From NCBI RefSeq assembly GCF_014698835.1, contig NZ_JACJTU010000001.1, positions 520,650-584,649 of the forward strand: 64,000 bases of DNA. The letters are read 5' to 3'. The notes below the pieces were generated by a model. The model made no database searches and was not told the origin of the DNA. It saw only the letters and a list, made by a program, of their open reading frames with translations. Every line of letters begins with the position of its first letter. Position 1 is the stretch's first letter. A program made the translations under genes and the position numbers. Source of the DNA: Nostoc paludosum FACHB-159. Its GTDB lineage: Bacteria > Cyanobacteriota > Cyanobacteriia > Cyanobacteriales > Nostocaceae. Shown one piece after another: positions 9,666 through 18,900 of the stretch.

Positions 9666-11108
9666 ATGAGTGACTATAACTACACTCGACGAGACTTTAT
9701 CAAAGGAATAGGAGCAACCACAGCCGGAATTGCCCTCTCTTCCTGTGGAATTTCTGGAGATAGATCCGCCAAAGGATTAACAGAAGAAGCCTTATCGGTG
9801 CAACCGATAGTTAAATCTAGCGATTTAGAAAAACCCGATCTTACCGTTGGATACGTTCCCGTTAATGATTGTGCGCCATTTGCGATCGCCTGGAAAAAAG
9901 GCTTCTTCCGCAAATATGGTTTAAACGTCACCCTCAACCGCGAAGCCAGTTGGGCCACCTCCCGCGACGGCATCATTTTTGGCCGCTTGGATGCTTCACC
10001 TGTAGTATCCGGCGCCGTTACCAACGCCAGAATTGGTGCCGAAGGCGCACGCCACGCCCCCTTGTGTGCGGCCATGACCATTCACCGCCACGGTAACGCC
10101 ATGACCATGAACAAAGCCATGTGGGATTTTGGGCTGCGTCCCTGGTACGAGTATCAACAAAAATATGGCGATGGTGCCCTAGAAGCCTTTGGCAAAGATT
10201 TTCGAGGCTACTTTGATAGCCAACCACCAGAACGCAAAGTTTGGGCAGTTGTTCTGAGTTCCGCCATTTACGAATACTTTGTTCGTTACATATCCGCCGC
10301 TGCCGGTGTCGATCCTCTCAAAGAATTTCGCGTCATCATCGTTCCGCCACCCCAAATGGTGACCAACGTGCGAATTGGCGCCATGCAAGCTTATATGGTT
10401 GCAGAACCCTGGAACACCAGAGCAATTACAGGAAACGAAAACATCGGCTTTACCTTCGCCCAAGGCAAAGAAGTCTGGCTTGGACACCCAGACCGACTTT
10501 TGGGGGTAATGGAATCTTTCATCGAGAAATATCCTAAAACCTATCGTTCCCTCGTCAAAGCAATGATTGAAGCTTGCCAGTATTGCAGCAAAGCCGAAAA
10601 TCGCCAAGAAGTTGCCGAACTGCTGACAGACCGTTCCTTTACAGGTGCAAGACCGAAAAATAAAAATGCCCCAATTGCCAAGTTTACCAGTCCGGCAATT
10701 GTTGGTAACTACAACTATGGTGGCTTTGATGGCAAAGACCGCACTATTCAAGCCGCTGACACCACAATTTTCTACGATATTCCAGACAATCTTCCCAAAC
10801 AGCCAGCAGAACACTCGACATTTTTATGGAGATCTAGAAGTATTTGGTTGATGACTCAAGCAGCAAGGTGGGGACAAATCAAAGCATTTCCTAAAGATGC
10901 CGACAAACTAGCCGAAAGAGGTTGGAGAACGGATTTATATCGCGAGATAGCAACCGAAATGGGCATAAAATGTCCTAAGGATGATTACAAAGTCGAACCG
11001 CCAGAAGTATTTATAGATAAGAAAGGCTTTGATCCCAGCGATCCAGTGGGCTATCTGAATAGTTTTGCTATCAGGGCTAATGCTCCCACTAGTTTTTTCA
11101 TGTCTTAA
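9666..11108 (+). CDS. Tat-exported lipoprotein, NrtA/CmpA-like substrate-binding protein
   Basis: A 480-residue protein that starts with a twin-arginine signal (TRRDFIKGIG) followed by a lipobox (IALSSCG, Cys27), so it should be exported folded and lipid-anchored. The mature part follows the NrtA/CmpA/SsuA layout: LTVGYVPVNDCAPFAIAWKK, then GRLDASPVVSG, then MQAYMVAEPWNTRA. The length fits NrtA/CmpA rather than the shorter taurine or sulfonate binders. The substrate may be an oxyanion, bicarbonate or an organic osmolyte. AACGGAG lies just before the ATG. The 186-base gap upstream is filled by repeats of the TTTTAGA/CCAAAAT type. Confidence 0.85.
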   Translation: MSDYNYTRRDFIKGIGATTAGIALSSCGISGDRSAKGLTEEALSVQPIVKSSDLEKPDLTVGYVPVNDCAPFAIAWKKGFFRKYGLNVTLNREASWATSRDGIIFGRLDASPVVSGAVTNARIGAEGARHAPLCAAMTIHRHGNAMTMNKAMWDFGLRPWYEYQQKYGDGALEAFGKDFRGYFDSQPPERKVWAVVLSSAIYEYFVRYISAAAGVDPLKEFRVIIVPPPQMVTNVRIGAMQAYMVAEPWNTRAITGNENIGFTFAQGKEVWLGHPDRLLGVMESFIEKYPKTYRSLVKAMIEACQYCSKAENRQEVAELLTDRSFTGARPKNKNAPIAKFTSPAIVGNYNYGGFDGKDRTIQAADTTIFYDIPDNLPKQPAEHSTFLWRSRSIWLMTQAARWGQIKAFPKDADKLAERGWRTDLYREIATEMGIKCPKDDYKVEPPEVFIDKKGFDPSDPVGYLNSFAIRANAPTSFFMS

Positions 11109-11298
11109 ATACCAAGTTCAAATATTGACCGCAGGAATTTTAGATTTTGGATTTTAGATTTTAGGTGCAAACCGCGCCCCTTGTGACCAGAAGAAATATA
11201 AAATCTTCACCAACCCAGTACCCCTTTGCTCATAATCAATCCAAAATCCAAAATTCAAAATCCAAAATTGACTGACTAAATTATTGCTGGAGCATTTG

Positions 11299-12138
11299 AT
11301 GATGGAATCTACCTCATTACCTATTGATACCCAAACCCAAGTTATGTCCCGTTCTGGATTTTTAGAAATTGAAAATTTAGTCAAGTCTTATCCGACACCA
11401 GATAAAGATAATTTTGTTGTTTTAGATGGAGTTAATCTAACAATTGGTGAAGATGAATATATTTCTGTAATTGGTCACTCTGGTTGTGGAAAATCGACGC
11501 TACTGAAGATTATCGGTGGTTTAGAAAAAGCAACTTCTGGCTCAGTACGCTTGGATGGAAAAGAAATCCGCAAGCCTGGAGCAGAGAGGATGATGGTGTT
11601 TCAAAATTACGCATTGTTACCTTGGTTAACAGTGCGAGAAAATATCCGTTTAGCCGTGGATGAAGTGTTAAAAAATGCTAATAGATCTGAAAAAATTAGC
11701 ATTGTAAACGAACACTTGTCAATGGTAAACTTAACGGCGGCGGCTGATAAGTATCCTGATGAACTTTCTGGAGGTATGAAACAACGCGTAGGTATTGCCA
11801 GAGCTTTAGCAATTCGTCCTAAAATGTTATTAATGGATGAACCTTTTGGGGCGCTAGATGCGCTTACTCGTGGTAAATTGCAGCGGCAAGTATTGGATAT
11901 TTGGGAGAGTCATCGACAAGCAGTGATGATGATTACCCACGATGTAGACGAAGCAATTTACATGTCCGATCGCATCGTATTAATGACCAACGGGCCAGCA
12001 GCTAATATCGGTGAGATATTAGAAGTTCCTTTTGAACACCCACGCGATCGCGCTGCCATGCGAAACTCAAAAGAATATTTTGAACTCCGCAACCACGCCC
12101 TCAATTTCCTAGATCGATATTTCACGCAAGACGAGTAA
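11299..12138 (+). CDS. ABC transporter ATP-binding protein, NrtD/SsuB family
   Basis: The ATPase of the unit. Counting from the upstream TTG at 11284, it has Walker A GHSGCGKST (64-72), Q-loop FQNYALLPWLT, signature LSGGMKQRVG (161-170), Walker B MLLMDEPFGALD (181-192) and the H-loop His219 in MMITHDVDEA. The start is placed at the ATG at 11299 because GGAG lies at 11288-11291. The extended D-loop and 'NGPAANIGEI' region is typical of NrtD/SsuB importers. It energises uptake with the two upstream proteins. The gap before it (11109-11283) holds facing arrays of ATTTTAG and CCAAAAT heptamers. Confidence 0.88.
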   Translation: MMESTSLPIDTQTQVMSRSGFLEIENLVKSYPTPDKDNFVVLDGVNLTIGEDEYISVIGHSGCGKSTLLKIIGGLEKATSGSVRLDGKEIRKPGAERMMVFQNYALLPWLTVRENIRLAVDEVLKNANRSEKISIVNEHLSMVNLTAAADKYPDELSGGMKQRVGIARALAIRPKMLLMDEPFGALDALTRGKLQRQVLDIWESHRQAVMMITHDVDEAIYMSDRIVLMTNGPAANIGEILEVPFEHPRDRAAMRNSKEYFELRNHALNFLDRYFTQDE

Positions 12139-12161
12139 AGTAGATTATCATTTTTTTAGCG

Positions 12162-12396
12162 GGTAGCCTAATTCAAATTCATGAAAGCTGGATTTGAAGC
12201 GGAGGAACCATATCATGGGGCTAATCTCATACAAACTGAGGAGTTAAGAGTCAAGAGTTAAGAGTTAAGAGTTAGGAGTTAAGAGTTAAGAATTATTAAT
12301 ATTAACTCAGCAATCAGCACTCAACACTCAGTACTACCAAGAGAGAGACACCTTCCAGTCTTAGCCCGTCAGCTAACTCCGTAGGCAATGGAAGGA
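12162..12396 (+). promoter_or_regulatory. ydaO/yuaA-type (c-di-AMP) riboswitch, copy 2
   Basis: This has the same conserved blocks as the copy upstream of the ABC permease: GTAGCCTAATTC at 12163, a helix (TTCAAATTC with GGATTTGAA), AGCGGAGGAACC at 12198-12209, ATGGGGCTAATC at 12215-12226, and TTAGCCCGTCAGCTAAC at 12361-12377 followed by TCCGTAGGC. The variable loop (12239-12320) again holds a heptamer array (AGAGTTA units). It sits just after the ABC ATPase gene and in front of the universal stress protein and ion-transporter genes. The ligand, cyclic di-AMP, is inferred from family membership. Confidence 0.85.
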
Positions 12397-12452
12397 ACCC
12401 CCAACACTTTGGCTGTAATACAGTTGTTATTGGGGTTTCCTCTACCGATTGT
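12390..12452 (+). terminator. long hairpin directly after riboswitch 2 (candidate expression platform)
   Basis: GGAAGGAACCCCCAA on the 5' side can pair with TTGGGGTTTCC at 12439-12449, across a loop that itself contains a small hairpin (GGCTGTAATACAG). The 5' arm begins where the riboswitch ends, as expected for a switchable element. There is no clean T-run after it, so termination is not certain; it may act on transcription in another way. Confidence 0.5.
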
Positions 12453-12624
12453 AAATTTTAGATTTTCGATTTTAGATTGCGATTTTTGCAGAACAATCTA
12501 AAATCGTTCGACTGAGCGACTTGTACCGAGCGAAGTCGAGGTAAGCCGAAGTCCAAAATCCAAAATCCAAAATTGGTCGCCCTGCTTCTCATTGCTAGTT
12601 TATTTAATTTGGAGAAGTAAAGCT

Positions 12625-13260
12625 GTGAAAATTAAGCCAATGTTAGCACGTCTGCAAAGTGCCATAGGTCGAGATGACTTAATTGAACAAATGGTATTGT
12701 TGCCAGAACCCAAAAATCCATTTTCTCAACAATGTGCCACAGCAAATTCTGTTAACTTAATTGTTGCCTATGATGCTTCTCCGAATAGTCATACGGCGTT
12801 GGATCTTGCCTTTTGGATTGCCCATCAAACACGTCTAGCAACCAATACAGAAGTTACAGTCCAAGCTGTTTATGTGTTAGAAGATCGTGAAAGCAGCCAC
12901 TATCCAAATATTTTGAATTTTCCCATACAGCAACCTTCATTGGAATGCCAGATTAGTGAAATATCAAAATCCCCCACACTTGTTTTAACTCAACCAAAAT
13001 TGCACACAGCCGTCACTCCCTTGCAAGAAGCCGATAGAATTCTTTGGCAAGCACGAAGTTTGGCTGAAGAATGGCAAGGTTGTTTCAAATCTCATTTGCG
13101 GTTTGGTTCCATTTCCACAGAACTTAAAAAAGTTGTGGAATTAGAAACAGCCGATATCCTGTTTGTTGGTTGTAAATCTGTCAATCATCCCATGATTGAA
13201 GCACTAGATTCTGATTTTCCCTGCGCTGTTTTAGGCATTCCTAGCTGTATTGAGGAATAA
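12625..13260 (+). CDS. universal stress protein (UspA) family protein
   Basis: The start is set at the GTG at 12625, which has GGAG at 12611-12614; an upstream TTG at 12592 would add 11 residues. From this start the protein is about 211 residues. It begins the Usp fold with VNLIVAYDASPNSHTALDLA, has a long insertion after the first strand pair, and ends with LETADILFVGCKS and a final strand. The usual ATP-binding Gly motif (GxxGxG(S/T)) is not obvious, so nucleotide binding is doubtful. It lies between a c-di-AMP riboswitch and an ion transporter, which suggests a regulatory role in ion homeostasis (inference). Confidence 0.75.
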   Translation: MKIKPMLARLQSAIGRDDLIEQMVLLPEPKNPFSQQCATANSVNLIVAYDASPNSHTALDLAFWIAHQTRLATNTEVTVQAVYVLEDRESSHYPNILNFPIQQPSLECQISEISKSPTLVLTQPKLHTAVTPLQEADRILWQARSLAEEWQGCFKSHLRFGSISTELKKVVELETADILFVGCKSVNHPMIEALDSDFPCAVLGIPSCIEE

Positions 13261-13308
13261 TCGCTATTCAGAATTTCAATAACTATATCAAATTGTAATC
13301 TTAGATAA

Positions 13309-13334
13309 GTCACCTAGATTTAGGTGGCTTTTTC
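13309..13334 (+). terminator. intrinsic terminator after the universal stress protein gene
   Basis: A stem of GTCACCTA and TAGGTGGC with a GATT loop is followed by TTTTTC. It lies between the universal stress protein gene and the transporter gene, so some transcripts from the riboswitch may end here before the transporter is reached. Confidence 0.7.
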
Positions 13335-13371
13335 GCTACTATCCAATCAATTAAACTGCGGGAGTTAAGGT

Positions 13372-14709
13372 GTGGAAAACTGGCAAGCCATCCTCAGTGT
13401 GGTTACATTTATTGGTGTCATCATTTTAGTGATGACAGAATGGGTACATCTCACCATTGCTGCATTATTAGGAGCATTATTATTAGTTTTTAGCAACATT
13501 ATGACCTTAGAACAAGCTGTTGGTTACATCGGCAACAGTCATGGAACACTCGGTTTATTCTTTGGAGTTATGGTGTTAGTACGGGCTTTTGAGCCTACCA
13601 AAATATTTGAATATTTAGCTACTCAAATAGTCCTCCTTGCCAAAGGAGAAGGCAAGCGTTTATTACTTGGTATAGTGGCTATTGTCACACCAATTTGTGC
13701 TGTTTTGCCGAATGCCACAACAGTCATGTTGTTAGCACCTTTAATTCCACCAATGGCGCAGGAAGTTGGGATAAATTTCGTACCTTTATTAATTTTAATG
13801 GTATTTATTGCTAATAGTGCCGGACTGCTGACTTTAGTTGGCGACCCCGCTACCTTTATTGTTGGGGATGCAGTGAATATTAGTTTTACTGACTATTTAT
13901 TAAAGTTGAGTTTAGGAGGAGTAATTGCTGTTGCCACAGTAATTGCAACACTACCATTTTTATTTCGTAAAATTTGGAATACCAAACTAGATAATCTCGA
14001 AGAATTGCCACATCCGCAAATTAATCATCCACGAGCTTTAACTGTGGGTGCAATTATTGTCATTTTTGTGCTGGTATTTTTTGTGATTGGGGAATCTCTT
14101 CCAGTTCCCATCTCTCCCGCTGCTGTGGCTTTGTTAGGAGGAGCTTTAGCTTTGCTGTTATCTCATCATAGCAAAATTGATTCAGTTAATAATATCTTAC
14201 GTGATGTAGATTGGAGTACATTAATATTTTTTATGAGTATTTTTGTGCTAATAGGAGGGCTGGAAAAAACAGGTGTAATCAATGGTTTATCAGGAGTATT
14301 AGCCGCTATTTTAGGGAAAAATATTATTTTAGGTTCGCTAGTTTTGTTATTTGTTGTAGGTATATTATCTAGCTTAGTGCCCAATATTCCTTTAGTGGTG
14401 GCGATGGTGCCTTTACTCAAACAGTATCTTGTCACTGTTGGTTTAGCACCGCCAGAAGTTCTAGCGCAAGATTTTCAAGGACAGTTTCCCCCAGAAGTTT
14501 TACCACTGTTTTATGCAATGATGTTTGGTGCAACTTTGGGAGGTAATGGCACATTAGTGGGAGCATCATCTAATATCGTAGCTGCCGGGATTTCTGAGCA
14601 ACATGGAAAGCGAATATCGTTTAAAACTTTTTTGCACTACGGTATTCCAGTGATGTTATTGCAATTAGTAACTTCGGCTTTTTATGTGTTATTTCGCTTT
14701 TTGCTGTAG
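13372..14709 (+). CDS. ArsB/NhaD (SLC13-like) family ion transporter
   Basis: A 445-residue protein with about 11-12 transmembrane helices. Family features are the N-terminal MTEWVHLTIAALLGALLL helix, the VLPNATTVMLLAPL segment, VGDPATFIVGDAV, and in the second half GATLGGNGTLVGASSN. The paired re-entrant segments (PNATT and GGNGTLVGASSN) are those expected of the ion-transporter (IT) superfamily. Sodium/proton exchange or anion transport are both possible. The start is a GTG at 13372 with GGGAG at 13360-13364. It lies 111 bases after the universal stress protein gene and may share its c-di-AMP riboswitch control. Confidence 0.85.
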   Translation: MENWQAILSVVTFIGVIILVMTEWVHLTIAALLGALLLVFSNIMTLEQAVGYIGNSHGTLGLFFGVMVLVRAFEPTKIFEYLATQIVLLAKGEGKRLLLGIVAIVTPICAVLPNATTVMLLAPLIPPMAQEVGINFVPLLILMVFIANSAGLLTLVGDPATFIVGDAVNISFTDYLLKLSLGGVIAVATVIATLPFLFRKIWNTKLDNLEELPHPQINHPRALTVGAIIVIFVLVFFVIGESLPVPISPAAVALLGGALALLLSHHSKIDSVNNILRDVDWSTLIFFMSIFVLIGGLEKTGVINGLSGVLAAILGKNIILGSLVLLFVVGILSSLVPNIPLVVAMVPLLKQYLVTVGLAPPEVLAQDFQGQFPPEVLPLFYAMMFGATLGGNGTLVGASSNIVAAGISEQHGKRISFKTFLHYGIPVMLLQLVTSAFYVLFRFLL

Positions 14710-14749
14710 CAAAATTCAGAAGTCAGAATTCAGTTTTATTACAACGAAT

Positions 14750-14778
14750 GTAGAGACGTTGCATTGCAACGTCTCTAC
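14750..14778. repeat. 29-bp dispersed palindrome, copy 1
   Basis: GTAGAGACGTTGCA, one central base, then its exact reverse complement. Three further copies occur at 19811, 30712 and 40681. This copy lies between the ion-transporter gene and the oppositely oriented Hlip gene and could serve as a bidirectional terminator. Confidence 0.85.
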
Positions 14779-14788
14779 TAATCATTTG

Positions 14789-15001
14789 TTAATATCTGAT
14801 GATGTGCAATACGTCGCGCAGAAAACTATAACCGGCTAAATCCCAAAGTAAATAGAAAACAAAGCCAATCATTGCTAGGCGACCATTCCAAATTTCTGCT
14901 TGGGGAGTCCAGCCAAACAAAAAGGCATTGCGGTCTACGCCGTTATATTCTGGTGCAACTGCTGGTAAATCAGTAGATGGACGAGTTTCTTTGTTAACCA
15001 T
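14789..15001 (-). CDS. high-light-inducible (Hlip/Scp) chlorophyll-binding protein
   Basis: A 70-residue one-helix protein of the Hlip/ELIP class. The chlorophyll-binding helix contains EIWNGRLAMIGF (ExxNxRxAM motif), preceded by NAFLFGWTPQAEIW. Such proteins sit in thylakoid membranes and bind chlorophyll and carotenoid with photosystem II assembly or chlorophyll synthesis factors, giving photoprotection. It ends in a 16-residue tail (FLRDVLHIIRY) that is shared with its neighbour. It lies 41 bases downstream of a second Hlip gene on the same strand. Confidence 0.92.
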   Translation of the reverse strand: MVNKETRPSTDLPAVAPEYNGVDRNAFLFGWTPQAEIWNGRLAMIGFVFYLLWDLAGYSFLRDVLHIIRY

Positions 15002-15042
15002 TTTTTTTCTCCAAAGTTTAGTGTTTTTTAGACATTTAAGAT

Positions 15043-15246
15043 TTAGTAGCCAACTATCCGCAATATGTCACGCAGGACGCTAAAACCAGCTAAATCCCAA
15101 AGTAAATAGGCAAGAAAACCAATCATTGCAAAACGACCATTCCAGATTTCAGCTTGGGGAGTCCAGCCAAAGAGAAATTCATTGCGATCGCGGCCGTTGT
15201 AAGCTGTAGCAACTGGTGGTAAATTGGTAGACGGACGAGTTTCCAT
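15043..15246 (-). CDS. high-light-inducible (Hlip/Scp) chlorophyll-binding protein, tandem copy
   Basis: A 67-residue protein, a close paralogue of the Hlip encoded just downstream; most of both sequences can be aligned without gaps. The chlorophyll-binding motif is EIWNGRFAMIGF. As the promoter-proximal gene of the pair it probably drives a two-gene transcript. AAGGAAAA lies before the ATG. The pair is a recent tandem duplication in origin (inference from similarity of both helix and C-terminal tail). Confidence 0.92.
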   Translation of the reverse strand: METRPSTNLPPVATAYNGRDRNEFLFGWTPQAEIWNGRFAMIGFLAYLLWDLAGFSVLRDILRIVGY

Positions 15247-15918
15247 TGTTTTTTCCTTTCAAATTCAACTACTTTTTAAGTGTTTTATGTGCATCCAAGG
15301 TTGCACATTCTTTGGTGAAGACTGTCATTGGTCATTAGTAATTTGTTATTTGCAACAAATAAACTACAACTGACAATTGCGTTTTATCCGGTTCCAATTA
15401 TTAGCGAATTTTTGCAATAGTTAGTTGCCATTTTTTTGTCCTCAATTATTTATTTGTTAACTTTAATGTAGCTATTTAAATTTAATTTGCTTTCTGCCTG
15501 TGGGCACAAACTACAAGCACTTCTTATGACCGATGATTAATTATGTATTTTTGTAAATAAATCAACCTTGAGAGGGTGATAAAAATAGGTATTTGAACAA
15601 ATTCTTTGGATTTGTCAGGAAACTCTAAATTTATTAAAAATAAACGAGATAAAATAAATTAAAAATTTAAAAAATAACGCTAAATATATTAGTGGCAAGT
15701 ACCAATTTGATTAAGATTTACACCAATAGATAATAAAATTTATATCTTCCGCTGGATAGGGTTTTCAATCTTTGGAGAGATGCTTTAAACACCTAAATTC
15801 CACGATTCTGATCTTAAGAGTTAGGTATTGCCATAGGTACACAGATAAATACTAAGAGTTATTTCTCACGAAATTCTTAATCCGCCCAAAAATTAAATCA
15901 CTAAGACAAGGAAATACA
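15247..15918. other. 672-base AT-rich divergent intergenic region
   Basis: This gap separates the minus-strand Hlip pair from a long plus-strand gene. It is AT-rich, without gene-like ORFs. It should hold light-responsive Hlip promoters, but I could not mark individual elements. No structured RNA family was recognised. Confidence 0.4.
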
Positions 15919-18900
15919 ATGTTTGAAAGTACGGAAATCATGCTGGGACTCTACAAACCACTATTGTGGTTTGCACAGGTTCCGGTAGATCCTTCAGTTG
16001 TCACGCCTTCCGGGCCGCGCTTTTTTGTGGCTTTAATCTCCGGCGTGATTTTAGCCTTTGCTTTTCAATTAGTCCTTACTAATCTCTCCGTTGCAGCCGG
16101 TATTTCCTACCTGGGGCGTCCATCCGACTCAGATTCAGATGGTGGCGAAGTCGGAAGTTTGGGCGGCACTATTCGCAAAGTTGGCACAGCAGTAGGACTT
16201 TGGACATTAGTTACTGTAACCATCGCTTTATTAATTGCCACTTTCCTGGCTGTGAAGTTGAGCCTTGTGATTTTAGACCCAAGGTTAGGAGCAATTCTCG
16301 GTTTGGTGATTTGGGGTGCTTACTTTTTGCTGCTGGTTTGGGTAAGTTCCACCACCGTGGGTTCGTTAATTGGCTCGGTTGTGAACACGGCCACCTCTGG
16401 GTTTCAGGCGATTATGGGGACAGCTACCGCTGCATTGGGGGCAAAAGCTGTCAATAACCAAGTTGTAGCCACAGCTGAAGCCGCCGCCGCCGCTGTGCGT
16501 CGGGAACTAGGAAGCGCCATCGACCCAGTAAGTATCCGAGAAAACATTGAAGATTATTTAGATAAGCTGCGTCCGCCAGAGTTAGATTTATCAAGGATTC
16601 GCAGTGATTTTGAAAATTTACTCAACGACCCCCAACTAAAAGCGATCGCTAATAGTCCAGACATCCGCAACATCGATCGCCAAAAGTTTATCGATTTAGT
16701 CAGCAGCCGTACTGACCTTTCCAAAAAAGATGTTAGCCGCATTGCTGATACTTTGTATAAAGTTTGGCAACAGGTAGTCAGTCAGCAAGCGCCCAGCCAA
16801 GACCGTTTGGGTGAATTAATTGACTATCTCAAATCACTGCCACCCGGACAAACCAAGACAGATGAACTCAATGCCAAGCTGGATCGGTTAGTGACAGAAA
16901 TGCGTGGTTCCAAGGAAGCTGAGCAAAAAGCTGCACCTGGCCCAATCCAAAGCACACTGCAACAAGGAATCTCTGCTTTAACTGGCATAGTGTTGGGACG
17001 CGCTGATTTATCCGATTTGGATGTGGAAAAAATCCTGCGTAGTCTGACCACCGCCAAAGACAAAGTTACCCAACAAGCAGATAAGCTAGGTTTGCCCACA
17101 CCATCCCAACCCTATAGTCCAATTCGGGCTGATGTGGAAAACTACCTGTCCAACACCTATGCTTGGCAACTCAGCCAAGAAAGAATTGCTCAAGAATTCG
17201 CCGATGTCATCTATGACCCAGCTGCCGATCCTGGGACAATCCGCAGAGAACTAGAACGACTATCCCGCAACGATTTCGTCAATATTTTGCAACAGCGGGG
17301 ACTACTTACCCAAACCCAAATTCAGCGCATTGCAGACCGGTTAGAAATTGTTCGCAAAGAAGTGCTGGTGACAGTCACAGCCCAAGAAGAGAGAGAGATT
17401 GTACAAGACTTACAACGCCGAGTTGAAAGTTATCTGCTGGTTACTGCCAAAGCAGAGTTAACACCCGAAGGCATTGAGCGCGATTTTAAAGCACTGTTGC
17501 AAGATCCAGAAGCAGATTATGAAACTCTGGTGTTGCGACTGGCACACATTCAACGTGACGAAATGCGACAGATATTGCTGGAACGTAGTGATATTCAGCT
17601 ATATGAAGTAGACAGCATTTTGGACGAGTTGGAAAAACAACGCGATCGCGCTTTAATTGAATCCAAAGGTCTGGCAGAACAAGCACAATATCAAGCTGAA
17701 ACTTTGTGGTTGAATGTCGAATCATATCTGCGTAACACTGGCAAAACAGAACTGAATCCTGATGCCATCCGCGCCGACCTCAAAACGTTACTAGAAGATC
17801 CCCAAGCTGGAATTTCTGCCATTCGGGCGCGATTGTCTCGCTTTGACCGCGATACTTTAGTACAGTTGTTGAGTCAACGGGAAGATTTGACCCAAGATCA
17901 AGTTAATCAAATCATCAACGCCGTGGAAGAGTCGTGGCATGGTATCCGCCACGCACCCCAAGCTTTAGCACACAAAGCAAAAGAGCAATACGAATCAGTT
18001 ACCAACACCATCGCCGATTACCTGCGGAAAACTGGCAAACAGGAATTGAATCCAGAAGGTATTCAACGGGATTTGAATAGATTGTTTGAAAATCCCCAAG
18101 ATGGTGCCATAGCGCTACGCCGTCGATTGTCGCAAGTAGACCGGGATACATTGGTGAAATTGCTCAGTCAACGTCAAGACTTGAGCGAACAGCAAGTCAA
18201 TGAAATCATTGATTCTGTACAAACCTCGATTCGCAACATTGTACGTGCGCCTCGTCGTTTAGCTACCAGAACACAGCAAAGAGTGGATACATTCAAAGCT
18301 TATCTGGAAGAATATCTGCGACAAACTGGTAAAGAAGAACTCAACCCAGAAGGTATCAAACGCGACTTACAACTACTGTTGCACGATCCGCGAGTGGGGG
18401 TAGAAAGTTTTAGCGATCGCCTAGCTCATTTTGACCGTTCTACCATCATTGCCCTGCTGAAAATTCGTGAAGATATCACCGATGAAGAAGCAGCGCGGAT
18501 TGCCGATAACATTGTTTCCGTCAGAGATCAATTTGTTGAACAAGTACGGAGCATCCAACGAGGCATCCAAGATGCAATTGAGGGAGTTTTTGCCCGCATC
18601 CGCAACTATCTTAACTCCCTAGATCGCCCAGAACTGAATTATGATAGTATCAAGCGCGATGTTCGCACATTTTTTGAAGATCCCCAAGCCGGGTTTGATG
18701 CTCTGCGCGATCGCCTGTCCTCCTTTGACCGTGATACCCTAGTAGCAATCCTGAGTTCTCGTGAAGACATTTCCCAGGAAGATGCCAACCGGATCGTTGA
18801 CCAAATTGAACGGGCACGCAACACAGTATTGCAACGTGCAGAACGTCTACAGCACGAAGCCCAACGCCGCCTCGAAGAAGTCAAACATCAAGCACAGCGC

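Noticed and set aside
10179..10814. 211-codon minus-strand open frame within the substrate-binding protein gene
   Set aside because: It lies entirely inside a well-supported gene on the other strand and has cysteine- and phenylalanine-rich, non-protein-like composition.
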